DNA of 64,000 nt from a bacterium (GTDB lineage: Bacteria > Actinomycetota > Acidimicrobiia > Acidimicrobiales > Bin134): positions 45,895 through 109,894 of the forward strand of contig JAPPAP010000024.1 in the NCBI GenBank assembly GCA_026705465.1. The letters run 5' to 3'. A program made the position numbers and the translations under genes. Of the stretch, positions 20,953 through 30,120 are shown piece by piece. The first letter of the stretch is position 1, and each line of letters begins with the position of its first letter. The notes under the pieces were generated by a model. The model saw only the letters and a list, made by a program, of their open reading frames with translations. It had not been told where the DNA came from and did not search any database.

Positions 20953-22497
20953 ATGTACCCGGGGGAACACGCCCGCACCACGCCGGACAAGGCGGCGCAG
21001 ATCATGGCCAGCACCGGGGAGGTCACCACCTACCGCGAGCTGGATGAGGGGGCCAACCGCTTGGCCCAATTGCTCTACGACCGAGGGCTACGGGAGGGCG
21101 ACCACATCTCGATTCTCGCCGAGAACAACCAGCGTTACTTCGAGGCGTTTTGGGCCGCGATGACCTCGGGCCTCTACTTCACCGCCATCAACCGGTACCT
21201 GTCGCCCGAGGAGGCGGCCTACCTGGTGAACGACAGCGGCTCGAACGTGCTGATCACCACCTCGGCGATGGAAAACACCGCGGCCCAGATGCTCGACCTC
21301 ATCCCCGGCTGTCGGCACCGGCTGATGACGGACGGCGCCGTGGAGGGCTTCGAGAGCTATGAGGACGCGGTCGCCCCCATGCCGTCGGATCCCTTGCCTC
21401 GACTGCCCAAGGGGGCGGTGATGCTGTACTCCTCCGGTACCACCGGCCAGCCCAAGGGGATCCTGCGGCCTCTACCTGGCGTCGAAGTACACGATGACAG
21501 CCTCTCGGGCATCAGCATGCTTGAACGCCACTTGCTGGGGATGGACGAGAACTCCGTGTATCTGTCTCCGGCGCCCCTCTACCACTCGGCGCCATTGATG
21601 TGGAGCGCCGGCCTGCACGAGCTGGGGGGCACTCTGGTGATTATGGATCGCTTCGATCCCGAGCGCTTCTTGGCCTATGTGGAGCAGTATTCGGTGACCG
21701 ACTCGCAGCTAGTGCCTACCATGTTCATCCGAATGCTCAAGCTGCCCGAAGAAGTCCGCAATCGCTACGACCTGTCGTCATTGAAGATGGCGGTCCACGC
21801 CGCCGCGCCCTGTCCGGTGGCGGTCAAAGAGCAGATGATCGAGTGGTGGGGCCCGATTATCCAGGAGTACTACGCCGCCACCGAGGGCAGCGGCCTGTGC
21901 TTCATCGGCCCCGAGGATTGGCTGGCCCACAAGGGGTCGGTGGGCAAGGCCATGGTGGGAACCCTCCACATCTGCGATGACGATGGCCAAGAACTCCCTA
22001 CCGGGGAGCCAGGCCTCGTCTATTTCGACCAAGAGACCCCGCCATTCGAGTATCACGGCGATCCGGAGAAGACCAAGGATTCCCGCCACCCCGAGAACAG
22101 CAGTTGGACCACGGTGGGCGACATCGGTTACGTCGACGACGAGGGCTACCTGCACCTCACCGATAGGGCCACGTTCATGATCATCAGCGGCGGGGTCAAC
22201 ATCTACCCCCAGGAGATCGAGGCCTGCTTCGCCCTGCACCCCAAGGTGGCCGATGTGGCCGTGTTCGGGCTGCCCGACGAGGAGATGGGGGAGTATGTCC
22301 ACGCCGTGGTGCAGCTTGAGGGTGGCATCGAGCCAACCGACTCCCTGGCTGAGGAACTGCGGACCTATGCCCGTGAGCGCCTGGCTGGCTACAAGGTGCC
22401 TCGGAGTGTGGATTTTCGGGCCGACTTTCCCCGCCTGCCCACCGGCAAGCTCTATAAGAAGCCCTTGCGGGAGGAATATCTGGCCCGCCAGTCGTAG
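20953..22497 (+). CDS. AMP-forming acyl-CoA synthetase (FadD-like)
   Basis: 514 residues from ATG with GGAGGAG about 11 nt upstream. Adenylate-forming motifs are complete: P-loop LYSSGTTGQPKGI, YYAATEGSG, VGDIGYVDDEGYLHLTDR, hinge IISGGVNIYPQEIE and the catalytic lysine region PTGKLYKKPL. The enzyme activates a carboxylic acid to acyl-AMP and then acyl-CoA in the cytoplasm. Chain length cannot be predicted. It is followed 66 nt later by the Rieske oxygenase gene. One of four such ligases in the window. Confidence 0.92.
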   Translation: MYPGEHARTTPDKAAQIMASTGEVTTYRELDEGANRLAQLLYDRGLREGDHISILAENNQRYFEAFWAAMTSGLYFTAINRYLSPEEAAYLVNDSGSNVLITTSAMENTAAQMLDLIPGCRHRLMTDGAVEGFESYEDAVAPMPSDPLPRLPKGAVMLYSSGTTGQPKGILRPLPGVEVHDDSLSGISMLERHLLGMDENSVYLSPAPLYHSAPLMWSAGLHELGGTLVIMDRFDPERFLAYVEQYSVTDSQLVPTMFIRMLKLPEEVRNRYDLSSLKMAVHAAAPCPVAVKEQMIEWWGPIIQEYYAATEGSGLCFIGPEDWLAHKGSVGKAMVGTLHICDDDGQELPTGEPGLVYFDQETPPFEYHGDPEKTKDSRHPENSSWTTVGDIGYVDDEGYLHLTDRATFMIISGGVNIYPQEIEACFALHPKVADVAVFGLPDEEMGEYVHAVVQLEGGIEPTDSLAEELRTYARERLAGYKVPRSVDFRADFPRLPTGKLYKKPLREEYLARQS

Positions 22498-22563
22498 GTG
22501 CCCTCTTGGAGCTACCGCGTCGCCGGTTCCAGACGTAATTGCCCCGAAAGTTAGAGTTGAGCG

Positions 22564-23730
22564 ATGGCCTACACCGACGACGCGATCCGGGACTTGACCC
22601 GCCGGGTCTTCGATCTGTGGCAGGACAACACCACCGACCTGGCGCCCGACGTGATGCGCCAGACGGTCGACGCCTACCTCGACCAGCCCCGCTTCGAATA
22701 TGAGGTCGAGCGGATCTTCAAGCATCTGCCTCTGGCGCTGGCCCTGAGCTCTGAGCTTCCCGCCCCGGACACCTACAAGGCCATGGACGTCATGGGCGTT
22801 CCGGTGCTGCTCACCCGTGGCGCCGATGGAGCGGCCCGGGCCTTTCTGAACGTCTGCCGCCACCGGGGGTCACCGCTGTGCGAGGCCGGGTCGGGGTCGG
22901 CCCAGCGGCTGACCTGTCCCTACCACGCCTGGTCCTACGACACCGCAGGCGACCTCGTGGGCATGTTCGGCGCCCACACGTTCGGCGACGTCGACCGCGA
23001 CCACCTCTCGCTCACCCCACTGGCCTGCGCCGAGAAAGCCGGCCTCGTGTTCGCCTGCCTCACCCCCGGGGTCACCTTCGACATCGACACCTTCCTTGGC
23101 GACTTCGCCCCCTACGTCGCCGCCCTCGACCTCGACCAGTGGCACATCTTCGACCAGCGCACCCTCGACGGCCCGGGCTGGAAGGTGGCATGGGACGGTT
23201 ATCTGGAGGGGTACCACCAGGAGCGGCTCCACCCCAAGACTGTTGGACTGAACACCATCGGCAACCTCATGGCCCACGACACCTGGGGGCCGCACCAGCG
23301 CATCGTGTTCGGACGTAAGTCGCTGCCCAAGCTGGTCGACCAGCCCGAGGAGGAGTGGGACCTCGACGAGCACATCCGGCTGATCCACTCCATCTTCCCC
23401 AATGTCTCGATCTCGGGGATCCTGGGCGACTACTGCCTGGTCAGCCAGCTGTTCCCGGGCCCAACTGTCGACACCAGTCTCACCATCCAAACGGTGTTGT
23501 GCCGCCAAGAGCCGATCACCGACGAGGAGCGGCAAGTGGCCGAGCAGTTCAGCGCCCTGGTGCTTCAGGCGGTGCGCGATGAGGACTACTGGGTGGGCTT
23601 CCAGATCCAGAACGCCCTCAAGAGCGGGGCCACCTCAGAGGTCCTGTTCGGGCGCAACGAGCCCAGTTTGCAGCACTACCACCACGCAGTGGAGCGCTAC
23701 GCCGAGCTGAGCGTGGACCGAGACAGCTAG
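22564..23730 (+). CDS. Rieske non-haem iron oxygenase, large subunit
   Basis: 388 residues. The Rieske 2Fe-2S ligands are C98, H100, C118 and H121 (VCRHRG and CPYHAW; CxH-x17-CxxH). The catalytic domain begins near 180 and has the mononuclear iron site EGYHQERLHP (two His near 222 and 227). This class hydroxylates aromatic rings, steroids or choline-like compounds using a separate reductase, which is not in this window. The lone alpha subunit fits the KshA/OxyB-like or demethylase type. TAGAGT ends 6 nt before the ATG, a leaderless-type promoter. The 3' end overlaps nadA on the other strand by 4 nt. Confidence 0.9.
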   Translation: MAYTDDAIRDLTRRVFDLWQDNTTDLAPDVMRQTVDAYLDQPRFEYEVERIFKHLPLALALSSELPAPDTYKAMDVMGVPVLLTRGADGAARAFLNVCRHRGSPLCEAGSGSAQRLTCPYHAWSYDTAGDLVGMFGAHTFGDVDRDHLSLTPLACAEKAGLVFACLTPGVTFDIDTFLGDFAPYVAALDLDQWHIFDQRTLDGPGWKVAWDGYLEGYHQERLHPKTVGLNTIGNLMAHDTWGPHQRIVFGRKSLPKLVDQPEEEWDLDEHIRLIHSIFPNVSISGILGDYCLVSQLFPGPTVDTSLTIQTVLCRQEPITDEERQVAEQFSALVLQAVRDEDYWVGFQIQNALKSGATSEVLFGRNEPSLQHYHHAVERYAELSVDRDS

Positions 23731-24821
23731 GTAATACTCAGCATCCGGTCGAGGGCGACGCGGGCGTCGGCGGCAATATCAGGCTCAACGGTGATGCGGT
23801 TGCGGACCTTGCCCTCCACCAGGCCCTCCAGCGTCCAGGCCAGGTGGGCGGCGTCGATGCGGAACATCGTCGAACACGGGCAGATCAGCGGGTCGAGAGA
23901 AACCACCGTCTTGTCCGGGGTCTCGTCGTTCAGCCGGTTCACCAGATGGATCTCAGTGCCCACGCCGATGACCGAGCCGGCTGGAGCGGCGGCCACCGCC
24001 TTGATGATGAAGTCGGTGGAGCCCACCTGGTCGGCCAAAGCGCATACCTCGCGGCTGCACTCGGGGTGGACCACCACGATCCCCTCGGGGTGCTCGGCCC
24101 GGAAGGCGGCCACATGGTCGGGCTGGAACCTCTGGTGCACCGAGCAGTGCCCCCTCCACAGCAGCAGCACCGACTCCTTGCACTCGGCCTCGGTCAGCCC
24201 GCCCAAATCGAAGCGAGGGTTCCACACCGCCATGTCGCTCTCGTCGTAGCCCATGTCGAACCCGGTATTGCGCCCCAGGTGCTGGTCGGGGAAGAACAGC
24301 ACCTGGTCGCCCCGCTCCAGCGCCCAGGTCAAAACGGCCCGGGCGTTGGACGACGTACATACCGCGCCGCCGTGACGGGCCACGAACGCCTTCAAGTTGG
24401 CGGCCGAGTTCATGTAGGTGATGGGCACCACCCGGTCGATGTCCACCACTCGGGCTAGCTCTTCCCAGGCCTCTTCCACCTGGTCGATGTCGGCCATGTC
24501 GGCCATCGAGCAGCCCGCGTTCAAATCAGGGAGCACCACCTGCTGGTGATCGCCGGTCAAGATGTCGGCCGACTCGGCCATGAAGTGCACCCCGCAAAAC
24601 ACGATGTACTCGGCTTGGGGGCGCTGCTGGGCCAACACCGAGAGCCGGAAGGAATCACCTCGCGCATCGGCCCACTCCATGACCTCGTCGCGTTGGTAGT
24701 GATGCCCGAGAATGAACAGCCGGTCGCCCAGGACGTTTTTCGCGTCGCCGATCCAACCCGCCAATTGCTGGGGCGATGCCGTTGTGTACCGCTCGGGGAG
24801 CGGCCGCTGAACGCGCAACAT
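23727..24821 (-). CDS. nadA: Quinolinate synthase A
   Basis: ATG 24821 gives 364 residues starting MLRVQRPLPERY; it has a GGAGG 10 nt upstream, whereas the track start adds 45 poorly conserved residues. The three 4Fe-4S cysteines are in FCGVHFM, HPECSREVC and CPCSTMFR. LGHHYQRDEV near the N-terminus and MNSAANLKAF are family hallmarks. It condenses iminoaspartate with dihydroxyacetone phosphate to quinolinate in NAD synthesis. nadB and nadC are not adjacent, so it appears as a single gene. DHAP is also the product of TpiA, encoded nearby. Confidence 0.95.
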   Translation of the reverse strand: MLRVQRPLPERYTTASPQQLAGWIGDAKNVLGDRLFILGHHYQRDEVMEWADARGDSFRLSVLAQQRPQAEYIVFCGVHFMAESADILTGDHQQVVLPDLNAGCSMADMADIDQVEEAWEELARVVDIDRVVPITYMNSAANLKAFVARHGGAVCTSSNARAVLTWALERGDQVLFFPDQHLGRNTGFDMGYDESDMAVWNPRFDLGGLTEAECKESVLLLWRGHCSVHQRFQPDHVAAFRAEHPEGIVVVHPECSREVCALADQVGSTDFIIKAVAAAPAGSVIGVGTEIHLVNRLNDETPDKTVVSLDPLICPCSTMFRIDAAHLAWTLEGLVEGKVRNRITVEPDIAADARVALDRMLSIT

Positions 24822-25045
24822 ATTTTGGGAACCTCCAGGAGGTACGGGAACTCTGATTAGCAGCCGGTGGGGACAGCCGGGTCGCCTCGCCACGGGGATG
24901 TCGGCCTCAGAGTTCGATATGTCGCCGGATACCCGGCCGGCGTGGTTAGAAATCATATCCGCGCCAATCCCTCAAAGAAAAGGAGAAGTCGAGCCCCCGG
25001 CGAGAAGGCAGCCGACGGCCATTTGACTCCTAGGATGGAACGAGC

Positions 25046-26905
25046 ATGTTGAAGCGCCCGCCCGCCGGCACCATTCCCGATGCCGCGGGTTCATACCAAT
25101 TCAAAGACCGCCACGGACGGCTCATCTACGTGGGCAAGGCCAAGAGCCTGCGGTCTCGGCTGGGGAGCTACTTCCAGAACCCGGCCCACCTGCCGCCCCG
25201 CACCTCCCAGATGGTGGCCGAGGCCGACTCGGTGGAGTGGATCCAGGTGGACAACGAGGTGGAGGCGCTGATGCTGGAGTACAGCCTCATCCAGCAGCAT
25301 CAGCCCCGGTTCAACGTCCGCTACCGGGACGACAAGAGCTACCCGTTCTTATGCGTGACCATGGTGGACGAGTGGCCCCGGGCCATGGTCATCCGGGGCC
25401 GCAAGAAGAAGGGCAACCGCTATTTCGGCCCCTACGGCCACGCCTATGCCATCCGGGAGACTCTCGACCAACTGCTGCGCACTTTTCCCATCCGCACATG
25501 CAGCGACAACAAGTTCAACCACCACGCCCGTCTCGGACGCCCATGTCTGCTGTACCACATCGAGAAGTGCGCGGGACCGTGCGTGGGCGAGGTGGAGCGG
25601 GAGCGCTACGACGAGATGGTGGACGACCTGCTGGCCTTTTTAGGCGGCGATACCGACGAAGTGGTGAAGAGGCTGGACGACGACATGGCTCGCGCCTCTG
25701 CCGCCCTGGAGTTCGAGCAGGCCGCCCGCTGCCGGGACCGGCTGGCCAGCGTGCGCAAGGCCATCGAGGGCCAGCAGATGGTGGGGGCCCGCTCGGAGGA
25801 CTACGACGTGGTTGGTCTCGTGGACGACGAGCTGGAGGCGGCCTGCCAGGTGTTCTACGTCCGCAAAGGCCGAGTGATGGGCCGCCGGGGGTTCATCGTC
25901 GACAAAGCGGGCGACCTTGGCCGTGACGAGCTGGTGAGCCGGGTGCTCGAGCGGCTGTATTTCGAGGAGAACCCGCTGGGCAGCCCCAAGCAGGTGCTGG
26001 TTCCCGACCTGCCTGACAACCGAAGCCTCTACGAGGAGTGGTTGAGGGAGCAGCGGGGGTCGAAGGTGGCCATTGCAGTGCCCCAACGGGGGGCCAAGCG
26101 CAAGCTCCAGGAGACGGTGGCCCGCAACGCGGCCGACGCCTTCGCCCGCCACCGGCTCAAGCGCAGCACCGACCACAACAGTCGAGCCCGGGCTCTCAAC
26201 GATCTCCAAGAATGTTTGGGCCTGCCCGAGGCCCCCTTGCGCATCGAGTGCTACGACATGAGCCACCTTCAGGGATCGGACTACGTGGGGTCGATGGTGG
26301 TGATGGAGGACGGCTTGCCCCGCAAGTCGGAATACCGCCGGTTCAAAGTGCGAACCGTGGGTGGAAATGACGACTACGCCGCCATGGAAGAGGTGCTTAC
26401 CCGACGCCTGACCAACTATCTGGACGAGCGGGACCGCCCGGTGGAGGAGCGGGGGAAGTTCGCCTACCCGCCCCAGTTGCTCGTGGTGGACGGCGGAAAG
26501 GGCCAACTGGGGGTGGCCGAGCGGGTGCTGGCCGAGCTGGGCCTCGACGGAGAGATCTTCCCCGCTGGTCTGGCCAAGGAGTTCGAGCAGGTCTACGTGC
26601 CGGGCCGAGCCGACCCCGTGGAGATCCCGAGACCGTCGGAGAGCCTGTACCTGCTCCAGCGCATCAGAGACGAGAGCCACCGGTTCGCCAACGACTACCA
26701 CCGACAGCTTCGGGGTAAGCGGATGACCCGGTCCTCGTTGGACGGCATAGCCGGCCTCGGTCCCACCCGGAGAGCCCGGCTGGTGAAGGAGCTGGGCGGA
26801 GTACGGGCGGTGGAGCGGGCCACGCTCGACGACCTGCTGGCCCTCAGCTGGCTCCCTGATGCCGTGGCCTATTCCATCTACGAGAAGCTCCACGGCCCCG
26901 GCTAA
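25046..26905 (+). CDS. uvrC: Excinuclease ABC subunit C
   Basis: 619 residues. The N-terminal GIY-YIG nuclease is degenerate in spelling but typical for UvrC (GSYQFKDRHGRLIYVGKAKSLRSRLGSYF, residues 15-45). The UVR motif near 215-245 (SAALEFEQAARCRDRL) binds UvrB. The C-terminal endonuclease has RIECYDMSHLQGSDYVGSMVV and LLVVDGGKGQL, followed by tandem helix-hairpin-helix motifs (LDGIAGLGPTRRARLVKELGG). It makes both 3' and 5' incisions in excision repair. ATG 25046 is preceded by TAGGAT, 9 nt upstream. rapZ starts 38 nt after its stop, the usual actinobacterial uvrC-rapZ pairing. Confidence 0.97.
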   Translation: MLKRPPAGTIPDAAGSYQFKDRHGRLIYVGKAKSLRSRLGSYFQNPAHLPPRTSQMVAEADSVEWIQVDNEVEALMLEYSLIQQHQPRFNVRYRDDKSYPFLCVTMVDEWPRAMVIRGRKKKGNRYFGPYGHAYAIRETLDQLLRTFPIRTCSDNKFNHHARLGRPCLLYHIEKCAGPCVGEVERERYDEMVDDLLAFLGGDTDEVVKRLDDDMARASAALEFEQAARCRDRLASVRKAIEGQQMVGARSEDYDVVGLVDDELEAACQVFYVRKGRVMGRRGFIVDKAGDLGRDELVSRVLERLYFEENPLGSPKQVLVPDLPDNRSLYEEWLREQRGSKVAIAVPQRGAKRKLQETVARNAADAFARHRLKRSTDHNSRARALNDLQECLGLPEAPLRIECYDMSHLQGSDYVGSMVVMEDGLPRKSEYRRFKVRTVGGNDDYAAMEEVLTRRLTNYLDERDRPVEERGKFAYPPQLLVVDGGKGQLGVAERVLAELGLDGEIFPAGLAKEFEQVYVPGRADPVEIPRPSESLYLLQRIRDESHRFANDYHRQLRGKRMTRSSLDGIAGLGPTRRARLVKELGGVRAVERATLDDLLALSWLPDAVAYSIYEKLHGPG

Positions 26906-26943
26906 AGAGCACAGCGGCTTCATCTGGCCATTACCCTGAAGGC

Positions 26944-27816
26944 GTGGCCGAGTTCGTGGTGATCACTGGGATGTCAGGAGCGGGCCGGTCCCAGGCTGCC
27001 AATCACTTCGAGGATATGGGCTGGTACGTGGTGGACAATCTGCCCCCGGCGTTGGTGTCCAAAGTCCGGGAGTTCGCCGATGCTCCCGACAGCAGCATCT
27101 CCCAAGTAGGCCTGGTGCTGGGCCTGAACCATTACCTGGAAGAGGTAGCCCCCGCTCTGGTCGAGCTCAAAGAATCAGCCGAAGGATCGGTGCGCATACT
27201 CTTCCTCGACGCTTCCACCCCAGAACTGGTGAAGAGGTTTGAGAGCACCAAGCGCCGCCATCCGTTCGCCAGCATCCCGCCCATGGGGGTGTCCGACGCC
27301 ATCGAGGCCGAGCGGGAGGCGCTGGGCTATCTCCGGAGTGAGGCCGATGTGGTAGTGGACACTTCCGAATACAGCATCTACCAGCTCAACCGGTTCATCG
27401 ATGAGGTATTCGGGCTGGATGCCGGACCGGAGTCGGTGACCACCCGGATCATGTCGTTCGGCTTCAAGCACGGTATCCCGCTCGATGCTGACCTGGTGCT
27501 GGACTGCCGCTTTCTTCCCAATCCCCACTGGGTAGAGGAGCTTCGGCCTCTCACCGGCCAAGACGATGCGGTGAAGGACTTCTTGCTGAACGGCCAGCCC
27601 GTGGCCGAGGCCTTCCTGCAAAAGACCGAGGACCTGCTCAAAATGCTGGTGCCCGCCTATGTGAGGGAGGGTAAGTCATACCTCACCATCGCCTTCGGCT
27701 GCACCGGGGGCCGCCATCGCTCGGTGTTTGTGGCCGAGGACATCAACCGCCGCCTCATCGAAGACCCCGATCTCGGTGTTCGTCCCCTCATCACCCACCG
27801 GGATCTCGACAGCTAG
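26944..27816 (+). CDS. rapZ: RapZ/YvcJ-family nucleotide-binding RNA adapter
   Basis: 290 residues, full length. The P-loop reads GMSGAGRS, with Arg for Lys as in many actinobacterial members. Downstream hallmarks are YVVDNLPPALV, LFLDASTPELVKRFESTKRRHP, MSFGFKHGIPLDADLVLDCRFLPNPHW and FGCTGGRHRSV. In E. coli RapZ directs RNase E to GlmZ; in Gram-positives the role is less clear but tied to cell-wall metabolism. GTG start with TACCCT 6 nt upstream. The usual partners yvcK and whiA do not follow; an oppositely oriented lipid-metabolism block does. Confidence 0.95.
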   Translation: MAEFVVITGMSGAGRSQAANHFEDMGWYVVDNLPPALVSKVREFADAPDSSISQVGLVLGLNHYLEEVAPALVELKESAEGSVRILFLDASTPELVKRFESTKRRHPFASIPPMGVSDAIEAEREALGYLRSEADVVVDTSEYSIYQLNRFIDEVFGLDAGPESVTTRIMSFGFKHGIPLDADLVLDCRFLPNPHWVEELRPLTGQDDAVKDFLLNGQPVAEAFLQKTEDLLKMLVPAYVREGKSYLTIAFGCTGGRHRSVFVAEDINRRLIEDPDLGVRPLITHRDLDS

Positions 27817-27839
27817 TCAAACAAGTGGCTGAGCAGCGC

Positions 27840-28862
27840 TCAGGCGAGGTCCCGAAATTTCGTCACCATGGCTTGGCTAGCGTCCCACAGCCTGGCGCCG
27901 TTGACGGGGTCGGCCGCGCTCTCCGATACCGGCTTGCGATTCATTAAGTGGAGGTACATCCCGGTGGATGTGCCCGGCTCCTCGGCGCAGCAGAGGTGGA
28001 TGATCGGTGCGATGGCCTTCTCGGGTGACCGGAAGAACAATCGCAACACAGAGTTGGCAATCGGCTTAAGCAGCGCCGGAGCATCACGGGCAATGTTTGT
28101 GGCCACGCCTCCGGGGCACAAGGCGTGCACGGCCACCTCAGTGTCTTCATTCGGATTCAGGCGGCGCGATAGCTCAGTGGCGTACGTACACAGCACCAGC
28201 TTGCTGAGTCCGTAGTGCTGCATGCTCTCCTTCATCCCGTATTCGGTGTATTCACCAAGGCGGTCGAAATCGATGACATCGGCGGATCGGTGCGATTCCG
28301 ACGAGACGAACACAATCCGGGGAAGCTCGCCGTCTGACGTCGTAGGGCGCATGACTCCGTCGGCCAGCCATCTGTCGATCATCACCCGGTTGGCCAAAAA
28401 GTGAACCGAGAACATGATGTCGAACCCCTGCGCCGACTGTCTGGAGGTGGGTGCCATAAGACCGGCGTTCAGCAGGGCGACGTCGATGCTGACGCCGCTT
28501 TGCTTCAGTTGATCGCAGCAGCGGTGTACCGAGCGGAGATCAGCTAGGTCTACCTCCACCATCTCGATGGTGTTGGATCCTGATGCCTGCTTGATCTCGT
28601 CGCGGACTTCAGCACGGCCGGGGCGACAGGCGAGGATCATGTTGCCACCCCGCCGGGCCAAATCGATCGCAGCGGCTCGGCCCAGGCCGCTGTTGGCTCC
28701 GGTTACCAGACAAGTCTTGCCGTCGATCCGCACGTCATCGGGAACCGGTTCGATATCGGGAGTCTTCGAGTTACGGAGATCGCGCACCGCGGTAATCAGG
28801 GCACCGACAACATTGCTCATTGGAGCTTTTTGGCTCATGGCAGAAAGTACCCCGCTGTCCAT
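27840..28862 (-). CDS. Short-chain dehydrogenase/reductase (retinol dehydrogenase-like)
   Basis: 340 residues. Residues 50-75 contain the Rossmann motif TCLVTGANSGLGRAAA, followed by VEVDLADLRSVH, LLNAGLMAP and the active-site YGLSKLVL (Tyr and Lys). The RDH/WW-oxidoreductase subgroup acts on lipid or retinoid-like alcohols with NADP(H), but substrate is unknown. It is the last gene of a leftward trio after the DUF1214 protein and the sulfotransferase, 33 nt behind the latter. The N-terminus is somewhat long; inner ATG codons (MSQKAPMSNVV) are alternative starts. Confidence 0.88.
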   Translation of the reverse strand: MDSGVLSAMSQKAPMSNVVGALITAVRDLRNSKTPDIEPVPDDVRIDGKTCLVTGANSGLGRAAAIDLARRGGNMILACRPGRAEVRDEIKQASGSNTIEMVEVDLADLRSVHRCCDQLKQSGVSIDVALLNAGLMAPTSRQSAQGFDIMFSVHFLANRVMIDRWLADGVMRPTTSDGELPRIVFVSSESHRSADVIDFDRLGEYTEYGMKESMQHYGLSKLVLCTYATELSRRLNPNEDTEVAVHALCPGGVATNIARDAPALLKPIANSVLRLFFRSPEKAIAPIIHLCCAEEPGTSTGMYLHLMNRKPVSESAADPVNGARLWDASQAMVTKFRDLA

Positions 28863-28895
28863 TGAGGAATGGGAACTCGGCGAGTTGTGCTCGGC

Positions 28896-30116
28896 CTATT
28901 CAAGCGGGATCGCATAGGTCTCTCGGTACGCCGCGAAGGCCTCGTCCATGACCTGCTCGCTCAATCCGAAGTGTTCAAGCTGATAGTGATGCTTGCCGAA
29001 GCGGTTCTTCGGGTTGGCGGCCACGTACTGGTCGGCCAGTTTCTTGGCGTCATCGCCGAAGTCGATTCCCGCTACCTCGTAGATCCGCCAAAGCTGGGCA
29101 ATCGGGTCGCGGATCAGGTCGTAGTACGAAATGTCGACGAATCGACCTTCCGGCGTTTCTGTTCGGATTTTCATCGCCCACTCCACCATCCGACGCGTCT
29201 TGTCGCACCAGTGACGTCCGATTTCCACGGGGTCGACATGATCGCTGAACATGCCCCGGCCGTGGGCCACCATGCTGCAAAAGGAGGTGACAGCCACGCG
29301 AGGATCGCGGTGGGTTTGCACCACCGTCGCGCCATCGAACACTTTGAGCAACACGTCGAGGTATTCCAGGTGGTGCGGGGTCTTGAGCACCCAGGCGCGG
29401 CCTGGTTGCTGCCAAGTAAGCACCTTCAAGACCCGGTGAAAGTACTGGTAGGTCTGGGTGTGGTCCTGGTTCTCCAGCCAGCGGGAATAGCTGGGAACGT
29501 GCAAGATGGCCTCGGCTGACTGGCTCATGAAGTTGAGGTCGAGCAGCAGAACGTCTTCTTCGGGTTGCTGGCGATCGATGGGGTGGACGGCCATGAAGTC
29601 GGGGGCCAGGTAGGAGATCGTCCGCTCGGCCAGAACCGCGTGCCGCCTGCGAGATCGCTCCGCTCGGTCGGCGGCATCGGTCGCTGCCACTGGCATCAGT
29701 GCTTCTTCCCCGGAGATGCCCCGGATCTCCGGGTGGGAATAGAGGAGGCGGTGCAGGAGCGTGGTGCCAGTGCGCTGTAGCCCGGTAATCGCGATGACCG
29801 TACCGAGGTCGATGTCATCGATCTCAGGATGTCGCTTGAGAAGATCCTGGATGCGCAAGCGCTGAACCAGCGCGCCAGCAAGCCGGGACTTCTGAATCAG
29901 TAGGCCAGTTGGAGTCAGTCGAGCTTCATCGTTGATCGACTCCACAAGCACGTGCAGGGCCGCCAGGTGCCCGTCGTGGCCGAAGTCCGAGAGCCCGGTC
30001 TTGCGCTTGGCCTGCTTGATGAGGGCGTTGACGTCGAGGCGGCCAGCGCGGGCTAACCGGTTGAAGGCCCGAACTGGAGTCGGCCGATAGGGTCTCTCGT
30101 AGTCCGTAGAGGTCAA
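28896..30116 (-). CDS. Sulfotransferase-family protein
   Basis: 406 residues. The PAPS 5'-phosphosulfate loop is ITGLQRTGTTLLHRLL near 95-110, and the 3'-phosphate site resembles VVQTHRDPRVAVTSFCSM near 260. Such Stf-like sulfotransferases are common in mycobacteria and related lipid-rich Actinobacteria, where some sulfate lipids or sterols. It starts 4 nt after the DUF1214 gene stop, so the two are coupled. No membrane segment is visible. Substrate not predictable; some family members may not be true sulfotransferases. Confidence 0.86.
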   Translation of the reverse strand: MTSTDYERPYRPTPVRAFNRLARAGRLDVNALIKQAKRKTGLSDFGHDGHLAALHVLVESINDEARLTPTGLLIQKSRLAGALVQRLRIQDLLKRHPEIDDIDLGTVIAITGLQRTGTTLLHRLLYSHPEIRGISGEEALMPVAATDAADRAERSRRRHAVLAERTISYLAPDFMAVHPIDRQQPEEDVLLLDLNFMSQSAEAILHVPSYSRWLENQDHTQTYQYFHRVLKVLTWQQPGRAWVLKTPHHLEYLDVLLKVFDGATVVQTHRDPRVAVTSFCSMVAHGRGMFSDHVDPVEIGRHWCDKTRRMVEWAMKIRTETPEGRFVDISYYDLIRDPIAQLWRIYEVAGIDFGDDAKKLADQYVAANPKNRFGKHHYQLEHFGLSEQVMDEAFAAYRETYAIPLE

Positions 30117-30120
30117 ATTG

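Noticed and set aside
24867-25052. 61-aa ORF between nadA and uvrC
   Set aside because: No family features; overlaps the uvrC promoter and start.
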